Source: Mycobacterium sp. IS-1590 (GTDB lineage: Bacteria; Actinomycetota; Actinomycetes; Mycobacteriales; Mycobacteriaceae). Taken from it: a stretch of 64,000 nucleotides of DNA. The stretch is from positions 1 to 64,000 of the forward strand of contig NZ_LQIW01000018.1 in assembly GCF_001500025.1 (NCBI RefSeq). Direction: 5' to 3'. Below, in pieces: positions 52,361 through 61,474 of this stretch. Under the pieces are notes generated by a model. It was not told where the DNA came from. It saw only the letters and a list, made by a program, of their open reading frames with translations, and did not search any database. The position numbers were made by a program, and so were the translations under genes. How positions within the stretch are numbered: position 1 is the stretch's first letter; the number at the start of each line of letters is the position of its first letter.

Positions 52361-55300
52361 TGGTGACGCTGAAGGGAAAACTGACCGGACCCGACGAGAC
52401 CGACTTCACCCGCTTCGGCCTAACGGTCATATGCCAACGGGTCATCGTGCCGGCTCGACGAGGGGACGAAGGCCTGCTGTCGCCGGTGTCCGTCACCGCC
52501 CGGCCTGAGGCGGACGGAGTCTTCGCCGTCGACTTGGGGACGGACGAAGAGATAATGGGCCCGTTCGAACTCATCGTGACCTCGCCGGCAGGAACCGCCG
52601 TCGCCGAACGCACAGTTGCGGCGAGCGACATCGGACAACCGGTGACGATTGCCGTCACGCCGGTGTCGCCTGTCACGCTTCCTGAAGGTCGTGACCCTTT
52701 CGAAGGTATTCGGACCAGGATCGCGGGCCGCGTACTGCGCACCACCGGCGACCCCGCGGCCGCCGGACTCCCCGTCGTCATATGGGGCTCGGCAGATACG
52801 AACGACACACCGAGGGCACTGGTGACGGCCACTACCGTTACCGCCGGCTATTTTTCGGCGGATTGGCCCGCCGATCGGCTCGTGCAGGCGTTCGCGACGG
52901 TATCCGGCTTGGATGCCGGTGCTGTCACGCTCGAGAGCGAGCGGCTGCCTCTACGCGTCGTCCTCGTGCTCGACCTGCCCGTAACCGAAGACCCGCAGAC
53001 CCCCGACTGCGATTGCGAGACCGCGCCACCGCGCACGCCCGACCAGGAAGACCTCGTCGCCAATCCGGAAGCCTTCTCCACTGACCTCGGCGGGAAGTGT
53101 GTCGACTTCACCACGCCGAATCGCGTCCTCGAGGAGTTCTCGTTCTTCGCGGTGGTTCGCACGACACAACCCGACGTCAAGGGCCTCACGATGGACCCGC
53201 CGAAGGTGCTACCCAAACCGATCGTCAGGAAGCTCCTGGACGTCGCGAACAGGGCCGAACTCCTCCAGGCGGAAGCCGAGCCCATGCGGGGCAGCGAAAC
53301 GCGGCCGGCCGGTACGCGGGCGCGGGACTCGAGAGCGGAGCCGGCGAGGGCGGCGAGGGCCGAGGCATTGGCTGATGCCAACCTCACACCACGGGTGGTT
53401 TCGGAGATGCTCGCGGGACCAAGCCTTTTCACGTCCGGCCAGGTTGCGCAGGCGGAACGCGTGTCCAAGTTCCAGACGGCTTCGAACCTGATAAACGGCG
53501 CTCTGTTCGCAGGGGCGCCGCGCGGCCCCGTGACAGCCGGCAACGCAATCGACTGGGATAGCACCGCAACGACATACCAGGCCATCTCTGTCGCCCACGG
53601 CCATCTGCTGACTCTCAAGCAGATATGGCGGGCCGATGGCTATTCGCTCGGTGACCTGTTGTATTCGCTTCCGTTGGCGCCGTGCCAGAAGAAACAGGTC
53701 GCGGTCATCGACTGGGACCGCCGCGCGGTCACCGCACGGATGGAATCGCGCACCGTCGCGGAGAGCCTTCAGGCGACGATCTCGCGCGATCGGGACGTCA
53801 GCGAAATCATCAGCACCACCTTGACCGAGTCGATGCGAGGCGGGTCGAAGGCCAAGACGTGGGCTGCCGGCGGTGGATTCGGCGCATTCATCGGCCCGTT
53901 GGTCATCGGCGGGGGCGGCGGGGCGAGCGGGGCGAGCTCCACGGCTTGGCAGAACTCGGCCAGGCACGTTGCGGGGTCCAGTCTGCAGCAGGTCAGAGAC
54001 CGTACCCTTCAGGCCGCGAGTTCTACACGCAGCCAACGCAGTACCATCGTTCAGACCGTGCGGCAGGGCGAGACGATGCGCGTCCAAACGGAGGTCGTAG
54101 CGAACCACAATCACTGTCACGCGGTGACCATGGAGTACTTCGAAGTGTTGCGACACTTTCAAGTCTCACACGAACTCGCCGACGTCCAGGAATGTCTCTT
54201 CGTTCCGATGGCCGTCAGCCACTTCAACGGCGACCGTGCGCTGCGCTGGCGCGAATCGCTGTTGGCCGCGCTACGCCGCGCCGAGCTCGCCGGTGGCTTC
54301 GACTCGCTCGAGCGTGTGCAGTCGAACTGGGCCAACGCTGACTACCCACCGGCACGCTACGCCGACGAGGAGGTGCGCTATCTCGACGGCGAGTTCTACA
54401 TCTCCTTCGACCTCCCGCGCCCGGCAGACACCGCGGACACGCAGCAGTTCGACGCCGCGCAGTGGGTGCCTTACCACGGGCTGTTGACGCCCGCCGACGC
54501 AACTGAGACACAACCTCAAGCGGCCCAGCGGATCTGGCTCACCTTCCTTGGCCTCGAGCGGCCCGAGAATCGCGACCACGTCTGGAACAGCCAGCTCGCA
54601 CCGAGGATCGCGCAGCGTTTGGTCAACCAATTCCGGTACGAGCTGATCCTCGACAACAACGCGCCTCAACCGCTCGCGATGGACACGACATTGGTTAGCA
54701 GGTTCAAGCAGGGATCCGCGCTGCTCGTCAGTATCCGTCCCGAGAGCGCCATTCCGAACGTCGTGCGGGCACGCATAAAGACGTTCCGCATCACCACCAC
54801 GGCCGGTCTTCCGGTCGGTGGTCGCGTGCTCGTCGAGCGGGGTTCGGCCCGGTATCGGACCGACCATCTGTCGCGCGATCTGTTCAATGACTACCGTGTG
54901 AACAACGACCTCAGCTCGGTTGACCGGGTCGACATTGCGATCAGCCTCGACTCGTTCGAAAAGTCGAATCCGCGCGCGCGTGACCGTGATCTCGCCGAGA
55001 AGTTGCTCGACCATCTCAACAGCAATGTCGAGCACTACCTCCAAGCAACGTGGATGCTGATGGATCGCAACAAGCGACACATACTGCTCGACGGCGTTCC
55101 GGCGCCGGGCGCCAACGGCAAAAGCGTTGCGAGCGTGTGCGAGAACAGGGTCCTGGGAATCGTCGGCAATTGTCTGGTGCTGCCGGTCGCGCCGGGATAC
55201 CACCTCGACCCCACGTATGCGGAGTCGGACAGGGCCACACTCTTCGACGCCTATCGACCGACTACACCGATACCGCCGGTGCGCGTCAGCGTACCGACGC

Positions 55301-56463
55301 GCGGGGTGTTCGCCGAAGCGGTCATGGGCGCCTGCAACTCGTGCGAGACGCCTGATGAGACCCGGTTCTGGCGGTGGGAGGAGGCGCCATGCCCCGACGA
55401 TCCGCCACGCATTCAAGACGTTTCGACCGAGAGTCGGGCCTCCGCGGAGCCGACACTGACGCCGTCACCCTTTGCGTCGCCGTTGGTGCGAATCCAAAAT
55501 GCGCCGGATCTGCCGGCGCCGGCGTCGCTGGCCGCCGCGATGAATCTCATCGGCACGCCCAACCTCTTCAAGGACATCACCGGTCTGGACTTGAACCAGC
55601 AGAATGCGGCTGCAGCGTTCCAAACGGCCTTGGACACCGCTCAGTTCTTCGGTGGACGGGCGGCCGACCTCGCGCAGCAGAAGTTCCTCAACGGCGATAT
55701 GGACCGGACTCTGAAGGCGATCGCTGACGCCAAGAAGAAGGGGCTCCTCGACGAGGAGGGCGCACAGGAGTTGACGCAGCAGGCACTGCTCGGGTCGGCA
55801 GGGGACCGGCAATCAGAACAAGGCCGCCCCACATCGAGTTCGGCAGTTCAGCGTTTCCTCGACCGCGCGACATCCAGCGCGTCAGGTGAAGTCAACGTGA
55901 GCAGGCCCGAGGGATCGGTCAGCGTGAAGTCGGGCGACAACTCGGGCCGAGTCGATTTCAAGGTCGAGCCGGTGGTGCCCTTCATCCGGCAACCGGACCT
56001 CCTGACGTGCTGGGCAGCGGCCGCCGCGATGATGTATGCGTGGCGTCACGGTGAGATCGCATCGATCGACGAGATTCTGGGCCGCTTGAACGTGCGATGG
56101 TCCGAGATGTTCAAGGACAAGCAAGCCATCCCCAATTCCCAACTGCCAGATCTGATGCAGGATCTCGGCTTGGTCGCCGACGGGCCTGCGAAGTACGTAC
56201 CTCGCGGTATCGAGCGTCTGCTCAAGACCGGCCCCCTGTGGGTGGTGGCCGACGAGGACATGACGACCAACGGTATGACGCACGCACAGGTCGTGACGGG
56301 AATCGTGGGCGACGGGACCCCGGAGAAGACCATGGTGCTTGCCAACGATCCGAGCCTGGAGAAGCCACGAGAAGTGGTCTTCAGCGAGTTTCGGTCTCGT
56401 ATCGAGGCATCGGATGTCGCCGCGACTGGTTTCGGGATCTACCACTTCCCGAACAGTGGGTGA
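52360..56463 (+). CDS. Giant modular protein 2: unknown core plus papain-like cysteine peptidase
   Basis: A 1367-residue paralogue of the upstream giant. The order matches: beta-sandwich-like segments (1-205), CDCETAPPRTPD near 217, DLLYSLPLAPCQKK (432-445), a Gly-rich stretch (503-525), ANHNHCHAVTMEYFEVLRHF (581-600), CNSC and CPDD (992-1014), helices, and a linker with GEVNVSRPEGSVSV (1176-1189). The C-terminal 165 residues are different: a papain-like peptidase of C39/AvrRpt2 type with Gln1211, Cys1217 (LLTCWAAAAAM), His1308 (GMTHAQVVTG) and Asn1329-Asp1330 (LANDPS). In a 40-residue block around the HNHCH motif, 33 residues are identical to giant 1. No signal peptide is seen. Confidence 0.88.
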   Translation: MVTLKGKLTGPDETDFTRFGLTVICQRVIVPARRGDEGLLSPVSVTARPEADGVFAVDLGTDEEIMGPFELIVTSPAGTAVAERTVAASDIGQPVTIAVTPVSPVTLPEGRDPFEGIRTRIAGRVLRTTGDPAAAGLPVVIWGSADTNDTPRALVTATTVTAGYFSADWPADRLVQAFATVSGLDAGAVTLESERLPLRVVLVLDLPVTEDPQTPDCDCETAPPRTPDQEDLVANPEAFSTDLGGKCVDFTTPNRVLEEFSFFAVVRTTQPDVKGLTMDPPKVLPKPIVRKLLDVANRAELLQAEAEPMRGSETRPAGTRARDSRAEPARAARAEALADANLTPRVVSEMLAGPSLFTSGQVAQAERVSKFQTASNLINGALFAGAPRGPVTAGNAIDWDSTATTYQAISVAHGHLLTLKQIWRADGYSLGDLLYSLPLAPCQKKQVAVIDWDRRAVTARMESRTVAESLQATISRDRDVSEIISTTLTESMRGGSKAKTWAAGGGFGAFIGPLVIGGGGGASGASSTAWQNSARHVAGSSLQQVRDRTLQAASSTRSQRSTIVQTVRQGETMRVQTEVVANHNHCHAVTMEYFEVLRHFQVSHELADVQECLFVPMAVSHFNGDRALRWRESLLAALRRAELAGGFDSLERVQSNWANADYPPARYADEEVRYLDGEFYISFDLPRPADTADTQQFDAAQWVPYHGLLTPADATETQPQAAQRIWLTFLGLERPENRDHVWNSQLAPRIAQRLVNQFRYELILDNNAPQPLAMDTTLVSRFKQGSALLVSIRPESAIPNVVRARIKTFRITTTAGLPVGGRVLVERGSARYRTDHLSRDLFNDYRVNNDLSSVDRVDIAISLDSFEKSNPRARDRDLAEKLLDHLNSNVEHYLQATWMLMDRNKRHILLDGVPAPGANGKSVASVCENRVLGIVGNCLVLPVAPGYHLDPTYAESDRATLFDAYRPTTPIPPVRVSVPTRGVFAEAVMGACNSCETPDETRFWRWEEAPCPDDPPRIQDVSTESRASAEPTLTPSPFASPLVRIQNAPDLPAPASLAAAMNLIGTPNLFKDITGLDLNQQNAAAAFQTALDTAQFFGGRAADLAQQKFLNGDMDRTLKAIADAKKKGLLDEEGAQELTQQALLGSAGDRQSEQGRPTSSSAVQRFLDRATSSASGEVNVSRPEGSVSVKSGDNSGRVDFKVEPVVPFIRQPDLLTCWAAAAAMMYAWRHGEIASIDEILGRLNVRWSEMFKDKQAIPNSQLPDLMQDLGLVADGPAKYVPRGIERLLKTGPLWVVADEDMTTNGMTHAQVVTGIVGDGTPEKTMVLANDPSLEKPREVVFSEFRSRIEASDVAATGFGIYHFPNSG

Positions 56464-56529
56464 ACCCCGCGATCAGCGCCATCCGCATCCCTGTGTACGT
56501 CCACATCGGCCGCGTGCCGATGGCCGCAG

Positions 56530-56716
56530 GGCAGCCATCGCCAAGACCTACTCGCCAGAAGTTCGGTGGCCCGACGACGACGGCGTGTCGGTCGGACATG
56601 ACGCGCTGGATGCTGAAGCCCAAGCGCGGCAGAACGGGCAGTTGGCCGGGCTGTCCTTCCTCGCTGAGGACCGCATCACCGACTTGTTCACCGTGATCAC
56701 CGCCGCACGGCAATGA
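56530..56716 (+). pseudogene. Remnant of a small protein (possibly NTF2-like)
   Basis: The frame ending at 56716 has coding-like composition over about 60 codons: TYSPEVRWPDDDGVSVGHDA and then LDAEAQARQNGQLAGLSF, ending FTVITAARQ. The pattern resembles the middle of NTF2-like proteins. No start codon with a ribosome site and no N-terminal helix are found upstream, and the preceding bases are non-coding in style, so it is probably a 5'-deleted fragment. It could also be a small real gene starting at an unusual codon. Confidence 0.35.
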
Positions 56717-56752
56717 TCGGACGAGCCGCCCGCAGGGCGATAGCCTTCTGAC

Positions 56753-57256
56753 ATGTCAAAGTCATTCGACTGCACAGTCGAATCCGCGGTCAGCGTCCAA
56801 CAGATCCAGGCCGCGTTCTCCGAGCGGGGATACTGGCTGGCGCGGTTGGAACCGCACAACGGCACCGCAGAACTGCGCTCATTCGACGTCGAGGTGGGGG
56901 GCGAGGTACGGGTGACGGTCGCCCAAGACCTGCGAAACACGGTGCTGCCCGGTGTCCTTGGCAAGCTGTACCCCGGCGGTGTGGAACTCGTGCAAAGCGA
57001 GACCTGGACGGTCGACCGTAGCGACAAGGTGCGAGGGATGATCCACGTCCGCGCCCACGGAGCACCGGGCTCCGGCCGCGGCACCATCGAGATGACGCCG
57101 ACGCCCGACAAAAAGCGCCTCGAGTGCAGCGGCACCGTCAAAGTCAAGATCCCGATCGTCGGCGGCAAGATCGAAAGCTACTTCGGGCGCCAGATGATGG
57201 ATCAGATCCCGGAGATACTTCGCTTCATCGGCGAGTGGACCCGCGAGCGCGCTTGA
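56753..57256 (+). CDS. DUF2505 family protein
   Basis: A 167-residue DUF2505 protein, an actinobacterial family with a START/SRPBCC-like fold and no established function. Features are the opening SKSFDCTVESAVSVQQIQAA, central VAQDLRNTVLPGVLGKLYPG, and C-terminal KIPIVGGKIESYFGRQMMDQ. The ATG is four bases beyond a TTCTGAC with only a weak ribosome site. It stands alone between the giant operon and a large hairpin. Confidence 0.85.
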   Translation: MSKSFDCTVESAVSVQQIQAAFSERGYWLARLEPHNGTAELRSFDVEVGGEVRVTVAQDLRNTVLPGVLGKLYPGGVELVQSETWTVDRSDKVRGMIHVRAHGAPGSGRGTIEMTPTPDKKRLECSGTVKVKIPIVGGKIESYFGRQMMDQIPEILRFIGEWTRERA

Positions 57257-57690
57257 CGCTGCGGCCGCGAGTGGACGAGCAGAGGCGCTACGCGGCCGCT
57301 TCAGGTACCCCGGCGGACTGCCTACCCCTAATGCCCGGCTACGCGCGAAATATTCGCTGCCAGCGAATTATTCGCGCGTAACCGGGCAGAGGCAGCAGTG
57401 GTTCCGGCGGCGATTGACGACGCGGTGTGTCAGCCGCCGCCCTCCGAACTCACCTGGGCGGATCACAGTCCCGGCGCAGGTTCTGGCGAAGCCGAAGAAT
57501 CGGCGGGCACGATCGGTGGTATTGCCCCCAGTGGGGACAGTGCTGGGCGGTGTTCTGGGTGCCCAGGGTGCGGCCGCTCCAGACAGGCGCTGTCCGCAAA
57601 CCGAAGTTTCTCCGATTTACCCGGTCAGACGACGCCGATCGTGATTCACTGACCTCCACGCAAATTCTTGACGGGCGTCAGGAGGAATCG
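57257..57690 (+). other. Intergenic region with hairpin, no convincing gene
   Basis: About 430 bases downstream of DUF2505. Short open frames overlap each other in all three forward frames and none has a ribosome site or family resemblance. The only clear structure is the large hairpin at 57333-57387. The promoter of the gene at 57691 should lie near 57600-57680. Confidence 0.5.
57333..57387. terminator. Large inverted repeat, possible bidirectional terminator
   Basis: Two 26-base arms (57333-57358 and 57362-57387) match at 23 positions around a 3-base loop. The arms begin and end GCCCGG/CCGGGC and contain TACGCGCGAA. Outside them CTGCCT and AGGCAG are also complementary, extending the stem with bulges. 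There is no T-run, as is common for mycobacterial hairpins. It could end transcription of DUF2505, or be a small palindromic repeat element. Confidence 0.55.
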
Positions 57691-57942
57691 GTGGCTGATC
57701 AAAGCGTCGACGATCGGGAGCAAGGCCACGACTCGGAGTTGGCCGTGGACGTCCGTGTCCGCGTCAACCCGGACACGGACGCCGAGGCTCGTGGCGTCAT
57801 CGTCGAAGACTTCGGCGAGATGACCGCCGTGGGTGTCGATATCGGCTCGAACCACATCGCCGATCCCGCCCGTCGGTGGGCGGTGATGCTCGACGAGGGC
57901 ACGCTGCTTTTCGCGGACTCCGAACAACTCACGCCCGAGTAG
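57691..57942 (+). CDS. Small hypothetical protein
   Basis: An 83-residue acidic protein of unknown function. GTG 57691 is preceded by GGAGGAATC, a good ribosome site; longer in-frame extensions run through intergenic sequence. Residues from about 17 form probable beta strands (LAVDVRVRVNPDTDAEARG, then VIVEDFGEMTAVGVDIG and RRWAVMLDEGTLLFADS), suggesting a small beta-barrel. It has no Cys and no signal peptide. It is convergent with the PBP gene, 28 bases away. Confidence 0.72.
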   Translation: MADQSVDDREQGHDSELAVDVRVRVNPDTDAEARGVIVEDFGEMTAVGVDIGSNHIADPARRWAVMLDEGTLLFADSEQLTPE

Positions 57943-57970
57943 ATCCGGCAGGCCTCCAACCCCACCCGCG

Positions 57971-60412
57971 TCAAGCAGGTGGCGGGGGCGGCGGTGGCGG
58001 CCCGAAGATGAACGGCGGCAGACCGGGAATCTGCATCACCATCGGATCTGGTGGCGGAGGCGGAGGCGGGACACCCGGCGGAGGCGGCGGCTCCTCCGGG
58101 CGCGGCGGCGGTGCCGGCGCTATCCCCGTGCTGGTGTTGATCGTGACGATGGAGCCCGGGATGGTTTGACCACTCGGCGTGGTCCCCACCACCGCACCAT
58201 AAGCGGCCCCGCTGTTGACCGGTGTCGTCTTATCAGCGACCTGGAATCCGGCATCCTTCAGACGCTGCCGGGCCCTGTCGACGTTCATGCCCGTCACGTT
58301 CGGCACCTCGCTGCCGGGACCGCCCTCGACATAGCGCGGATCGGTCGGCGGCAGACGCACCTCCCCGAGATTGGTCGCGATCGGCTTCATCGCCTCGAAC
58401 CAGATGCGCGCGGGCTCGTTACCGCCGTACAGGTCTCCGCTGTAGCACTTGCGAAGTGGGAACGAGCAGATCTCCGACGGTGAGTTGGAGTCGTCGAAGA
58501 TGTAGACGGCACCCGCGAGCTGATTGGTGAAGCCCAGGAACCCCGAGGACCGGTGAGACTCGGTCGTGCCGGTCTTCCCGGACATCGGCAGATCCCAGCC
58601 CACCGAACCCGCTGCTCCCGCGGCCGTACCGCCGCCCTTGTCGTCCTTGCTCAGCGCGTTCGCCAGCGTGTTCGCCAACCCTTCCGGGACCGCTTGGTCG
58701 CACTTCTCCGCGGTGAACGTCACCTCGTCGCCACGACGGTCGGTGATCTTGTCGATCGGGTTCGGCGGGCACCACATTCCGCCGGAGCTCAACGTCGCGG
58801 CCACATTCGACAACTCGAGGGCATTGAGCTGGAACGGTCCCAGGGTGAACGATCCGGCGTTCTGTCGCTTGATGTACTCGGCCAGGCTCTCATTGCTGCC
58901 CTGGTCGTAAGCCCGCGCTGTTCCGGGAAGGGCATAGGAGCGCAGCCCGAGGCGCACGGCCATATCGACTGCGCGCGGCACTCCCACCTGCTGAATGAGC
59001 TTGGCGAAGGCGGTGTTGGGCGAGCTGGCCAACGCGTCGGTGACGTTCATCGACCCGCGGTAGTTGCCTGCGTTCTTCACACACCACGTCTCTTTGGGGC
59101 AACCGGGTGTGTCGCTGCTGCCGAGGCCCCGAGCTTGGAAGGATCCGGGGACGGCGAGTTGGGCATTGATGCCCATGCCCATCTCGAGAGCCGCTGCGGT
59201 GGTGAAGACCTTGAAGATGGAACCTGCGCCGTCGCCGACGAGCGAGAACGGTTGGGGCTGCACCGTCTGCCCCGCGTCCTTGTTCAGGCCGTAGTTCCGG
59301 TTGCTGGCCATCGCGAGCACCCGGTGCGAGTCCTTACCCGGCCTGATGACGCTCATCACGCTGGCGATTCCGTCCAGCGTGGGGCTTGCGACCTTGTCGA
59401 TCGCCCGCTTGACCGACGACTGGATCGTCGGGTCGAGCGTGGTGCGGATCAGGTAGCCGCCACGAGCGACTTGTTCCTTATTGATCCCCGCATGGGCCAG
59501 ATAGGCCAGCACGTACTCGCAGAAGAAGCCGCGGTCACCCGCCGCGATGCACCCGCTCGGCAGCTCTTTGGGCCGGGGCAGCACACCGAGCGGCGCGGAC
59601 TTGGCGGATCGAAGTTCGTCAGTGTGCTGGGGGAGGTGTTCGATCATGGTGTCCAACACCAGGTTCCGGCGCTGCAGGGCACCTTGTGGATTGACGTAAG
59701 GGTCCAGCGAGGCGGGCGACTGGACCAGACCGGCCAGCAGCGCCGCCTGCTGCCAGTTCAACTGCGAGGCGTTGATCCCGAAGTAGGTCTGCGCCGCGTC
59801 CTGCACCCCGAACGCCCCGTTACCGAACCCCACCAGGTTCAGGTAGCGCGTGAGGATCTCCGCCTTGGTGAATGTCTTGTCCAGCGTCAACGCCATCCGC
59901 ATCTCACGGAGCTTGCGCGCCGGCGTCAGTTCGACCGCGGCGCGCCTCTCGGCGTTCGTTTGCGCGGTCACCAGCAACTGGAAGTTCTTGACGTATTGCT
60001 GCTCGATCGTCGACCCGCCGCGGGTGTCCAGGTTGCCCGACAGATAACCCGACAAACCGGTCAGCGTGCCTTGCCAATCGACGCCCGCGTGCTCGGCGAA
60101 CCGTTTGTCCTCGATCGAGACGATCGCCAGCTTCATGGTGTTGGCGATCTGCTCGCTTTTGACCTCGAACCTGCGCTGGCTGTAGAGCCAAGCGATCGGC
60201 TTACCCGCAGCGTCGACCATCGTCGTCACCTGCGGGACGTCTTCCTCCACCAGCTGCGCCGAACCGTTGGCGACGATGTCGGAGGCCCGGTTGGACAACA
60301 GGCCGAACCCGCCGGCGAACGGGAACATCAGCGCCGCCACCAGCACCCCGGCCAGCGTGCAGCACAAAATCAGCTTGATGACCGTCCCCCCGGCCGGTAC
60401 GCGCTCCGGCAT
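57971..60412 (-). CDS. ponA2: Bifunctional penicillin-binding protein, PonA2 type
   Basis: An 813-residue class A PBP that polymerises and cross-links peptidoglycan. It has an N-terminal membrane anchor (about 11-31), a GT51 glycosyltransferase domain with Glu101 (SIEDKRF) and Glu137 (RGGSTIEQQY), a transpeptidase domain with Ser398-X-X-Lys401 (SIFK), Ser464-X-Asn466 (SPN) and Lys613-Thr-Gly, then a PASTA domain (about 702-762) and a Pro-rich tail. The whole layout matches mycobacterial PonA2. The neighbour usually found next to ponA2, whiB4, is not here, so it could be a paralogue; the symbol is by resemblance. Confidence 0.9.
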   Translation of the reverse strand: MPERVPAGGTVIKLILCCTLAGVLVAALMFPFAGGFGLLSNRASDIVANGSAQLVEEDVPQVTTMVDAAGKPIAWLYSQRRFEVKSEQIANTMKLAIVSIEDKRFAEHAGVDWQGTLTGLSGYLSGNLDTRGGSTIEQQYVKNFQLLVTAQTNAERRAAVELTPARKLREMRMALTLDKTFTKAEILTRYLNLVGFGNGAFGVQDAAQTYFGINASQLNWQQAALLAGLVQSPASLDPYVNPQGALQRRNLVLDTMIEHLPQHTDELRSAKSAPLGVLPRPKELPSGCIAAGDRGFFCEYVLAYLAHAGINKEQVARGGYLIRTTLDPTIQSSVKRAIDKVASPTLDGIASVMSVIRPGKDSHRVLAMASNRNYGLNKDAGQTVQPQPFSLVGDGAGSIFKVFTTAAALEMGMGINAQLAVPGSFQARGLGSSDTPGCPKETWCVKNAGNYRGSMNVTDALASSPNTAFAKLIQQVGVPRAVDMAVRLGLRSYALPGTARAYDQGSNESLAEYIKRQNAGSFTLGPFQLNALELSNVAATLSSGGMWCPPNPIDKITDRRGDEVTFTAEKCDQAVPEGLANTLANALSKDDKGGGTAAGAAGSVGWDLPMSGKTGTTESHRSSGFLGFTNQLAGAVYIFDDSNSPSEICSFPLRKCYSGDLYGGNEPARIWFEAMKPIATNLGEVRLPPTDPRYVEGGPGSEVPNVTGMNVDRARQRLKDAGFQVADKTTPVNSGAAYGAVVGTTPSGQTIPGSIVTINTSTGIAPAPPPRPEEPPPPPGVPPPPPPPDPMVMQIPGLPPFIFGPPPPPPPPA

Positions 60413-60502
60413 GTCAGCAGAGTATTAAATGCGGTCCCGCGGCGAACACTCCCGCGCCGAATTCATCGCAACGACGGCGAAACGCTCTGGTAACGGGCAC
60501 GG

Positions 60503-61315
60503 TCAGCCGCGGTCGAGATCCCACTGGCCGAAGTCGGGTGCCAGGACCTCGTCGACGTCGACGTGAGTGTCTCCGATGGGCACACCGGGCTCCGACGGGC
60601 CGATCACCACCGCCTGATAGAGCACCGCCCGGGGGTCGCGCTCGCCGGCCGACCACGCCTTGGTCTGCCACACCCACCAATGTCCGTCGCTGGTCGAGCG
60701 GCCGACGACGCCGTCGGCGATCGCCCACGAGCACGCCCGGGCGTGCCCGTACAGGCCCGTGCGGTTCACCCCCAGCACCGAGTTGATGCCGCGATACCAC
60801 TCGAGCGCGACGTCCTCCCAGGTCTGGTCGTCGATGTCCTCGTCGACGCTGAAGAAGATCGGTGCCGAATCGGGACCGCCCGCGGCGTTGTGCAATCGCT
60901 GGGCGGTCAGGGCGTCGGCGACACCACCGTCATAGCCGCGCGTGTAATCGGACGGCGTCGGCCACCCGGGCTTGCCGTACTGGTAGCAGCTGACGACGTG
61001 CAAACCCTCGGCCCGCAGCGAGTCGGCATACTCGCGGGTCACCGGCTTGAAGTCGAAGTCTGCGCCCGGCCGCAGTTCGGAGACGTAAACCAGCGCACCG
61101 TCGAAGCCGGCCGCCTTGAGCTGATCGGCCGGGACCTTCCTGTGCGCGAAGTCGACGAGCCGCAGCGGCGCCGCCGACGCGCTCGGGCCGGAAAGCGTCG
61201 CAGCCGCTGCCCCGAGGAGGAACAGCGGTGGCGCGGCGACGGCATACTTGAGGAGTTCGCGTCGTGAAGGAGAGTGCCCTCCGCCACGACCGGGTGACTT
61301 CGGGGAGTCCTGCAC
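60503..61315 (-). CDS. Tat-exported DUF1906 (glycoside-hydrolase-like) protein
   Basis: A 270-residue DUF1906 protein, a TIM-barrel resembling peptidoglycan-active glycoside hydrolases and like Rv2525c of M. tuberculosis. The N-terminus has a twin-arginine signal (SRRELLKYA, Arg18-Arg19) and a cleavable Ala-rich end near residue 49. The barrel begins LRLVDFAHRKVPADQLKAAG, with a conserved IFFSVDEDID acidic strand and a late GLYGHARACSWA. It would act in the cell wall, alongside the PBP gene downstream. ATG start; divergent from the beta-lactamase-like gene. Confidence 0.88.
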   Translation of the reverse strand: MQDSPKSPGRGGGHSPSRRELLKYAVAAPPLFLLGAAAATLSGPSASAAPLRLVDFAHRKVPADQLKAAGFDGALVYVSELRPGADFDFKPVTREYADSLRAEGLHVVSCYQYGKPGWPTPSDYTRGYDGGVADALTAQRLHNAAGGPDSAPIFFSVDEDIDDQTWEDVALEWYRGINSVLGVNRTGLYGHARACSWAIADGVVGRSTSDGHWWVWQTKAWSAGERDPRAVLYQAVVIGPSEPGVPIGDTHVDVDEVLAPDFGQWDLDRG

Positions 61316-61474
61316 GGCGCGATGCTAACAACATCGACGAAGCACGGGTGCCGGTCGATTGAATCCTGTGTGCCTGATTCCTCTGGGCCGAAACGCCGCC
61401 GCCCTATGCTGATGACCGCTACGCAGCTGTACCCGGCGGCGTCGCACCCGCACATTCGACCGGACAAGGTGGCC

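Noticed and set aside
57398..57660. Overlapping small forward frames in the gap before 57691
   Set aside because: Several frames are open at once, none has a ribosome site or resembles a family, so they reflect high GC.
58553..60493. A 646-codon plus-strand frame opposite the PBP gene
   Set aside because: The minus strand encodes a complete PonA2-type protein with all catalytic motifs; the plus frame is a composition shadow.
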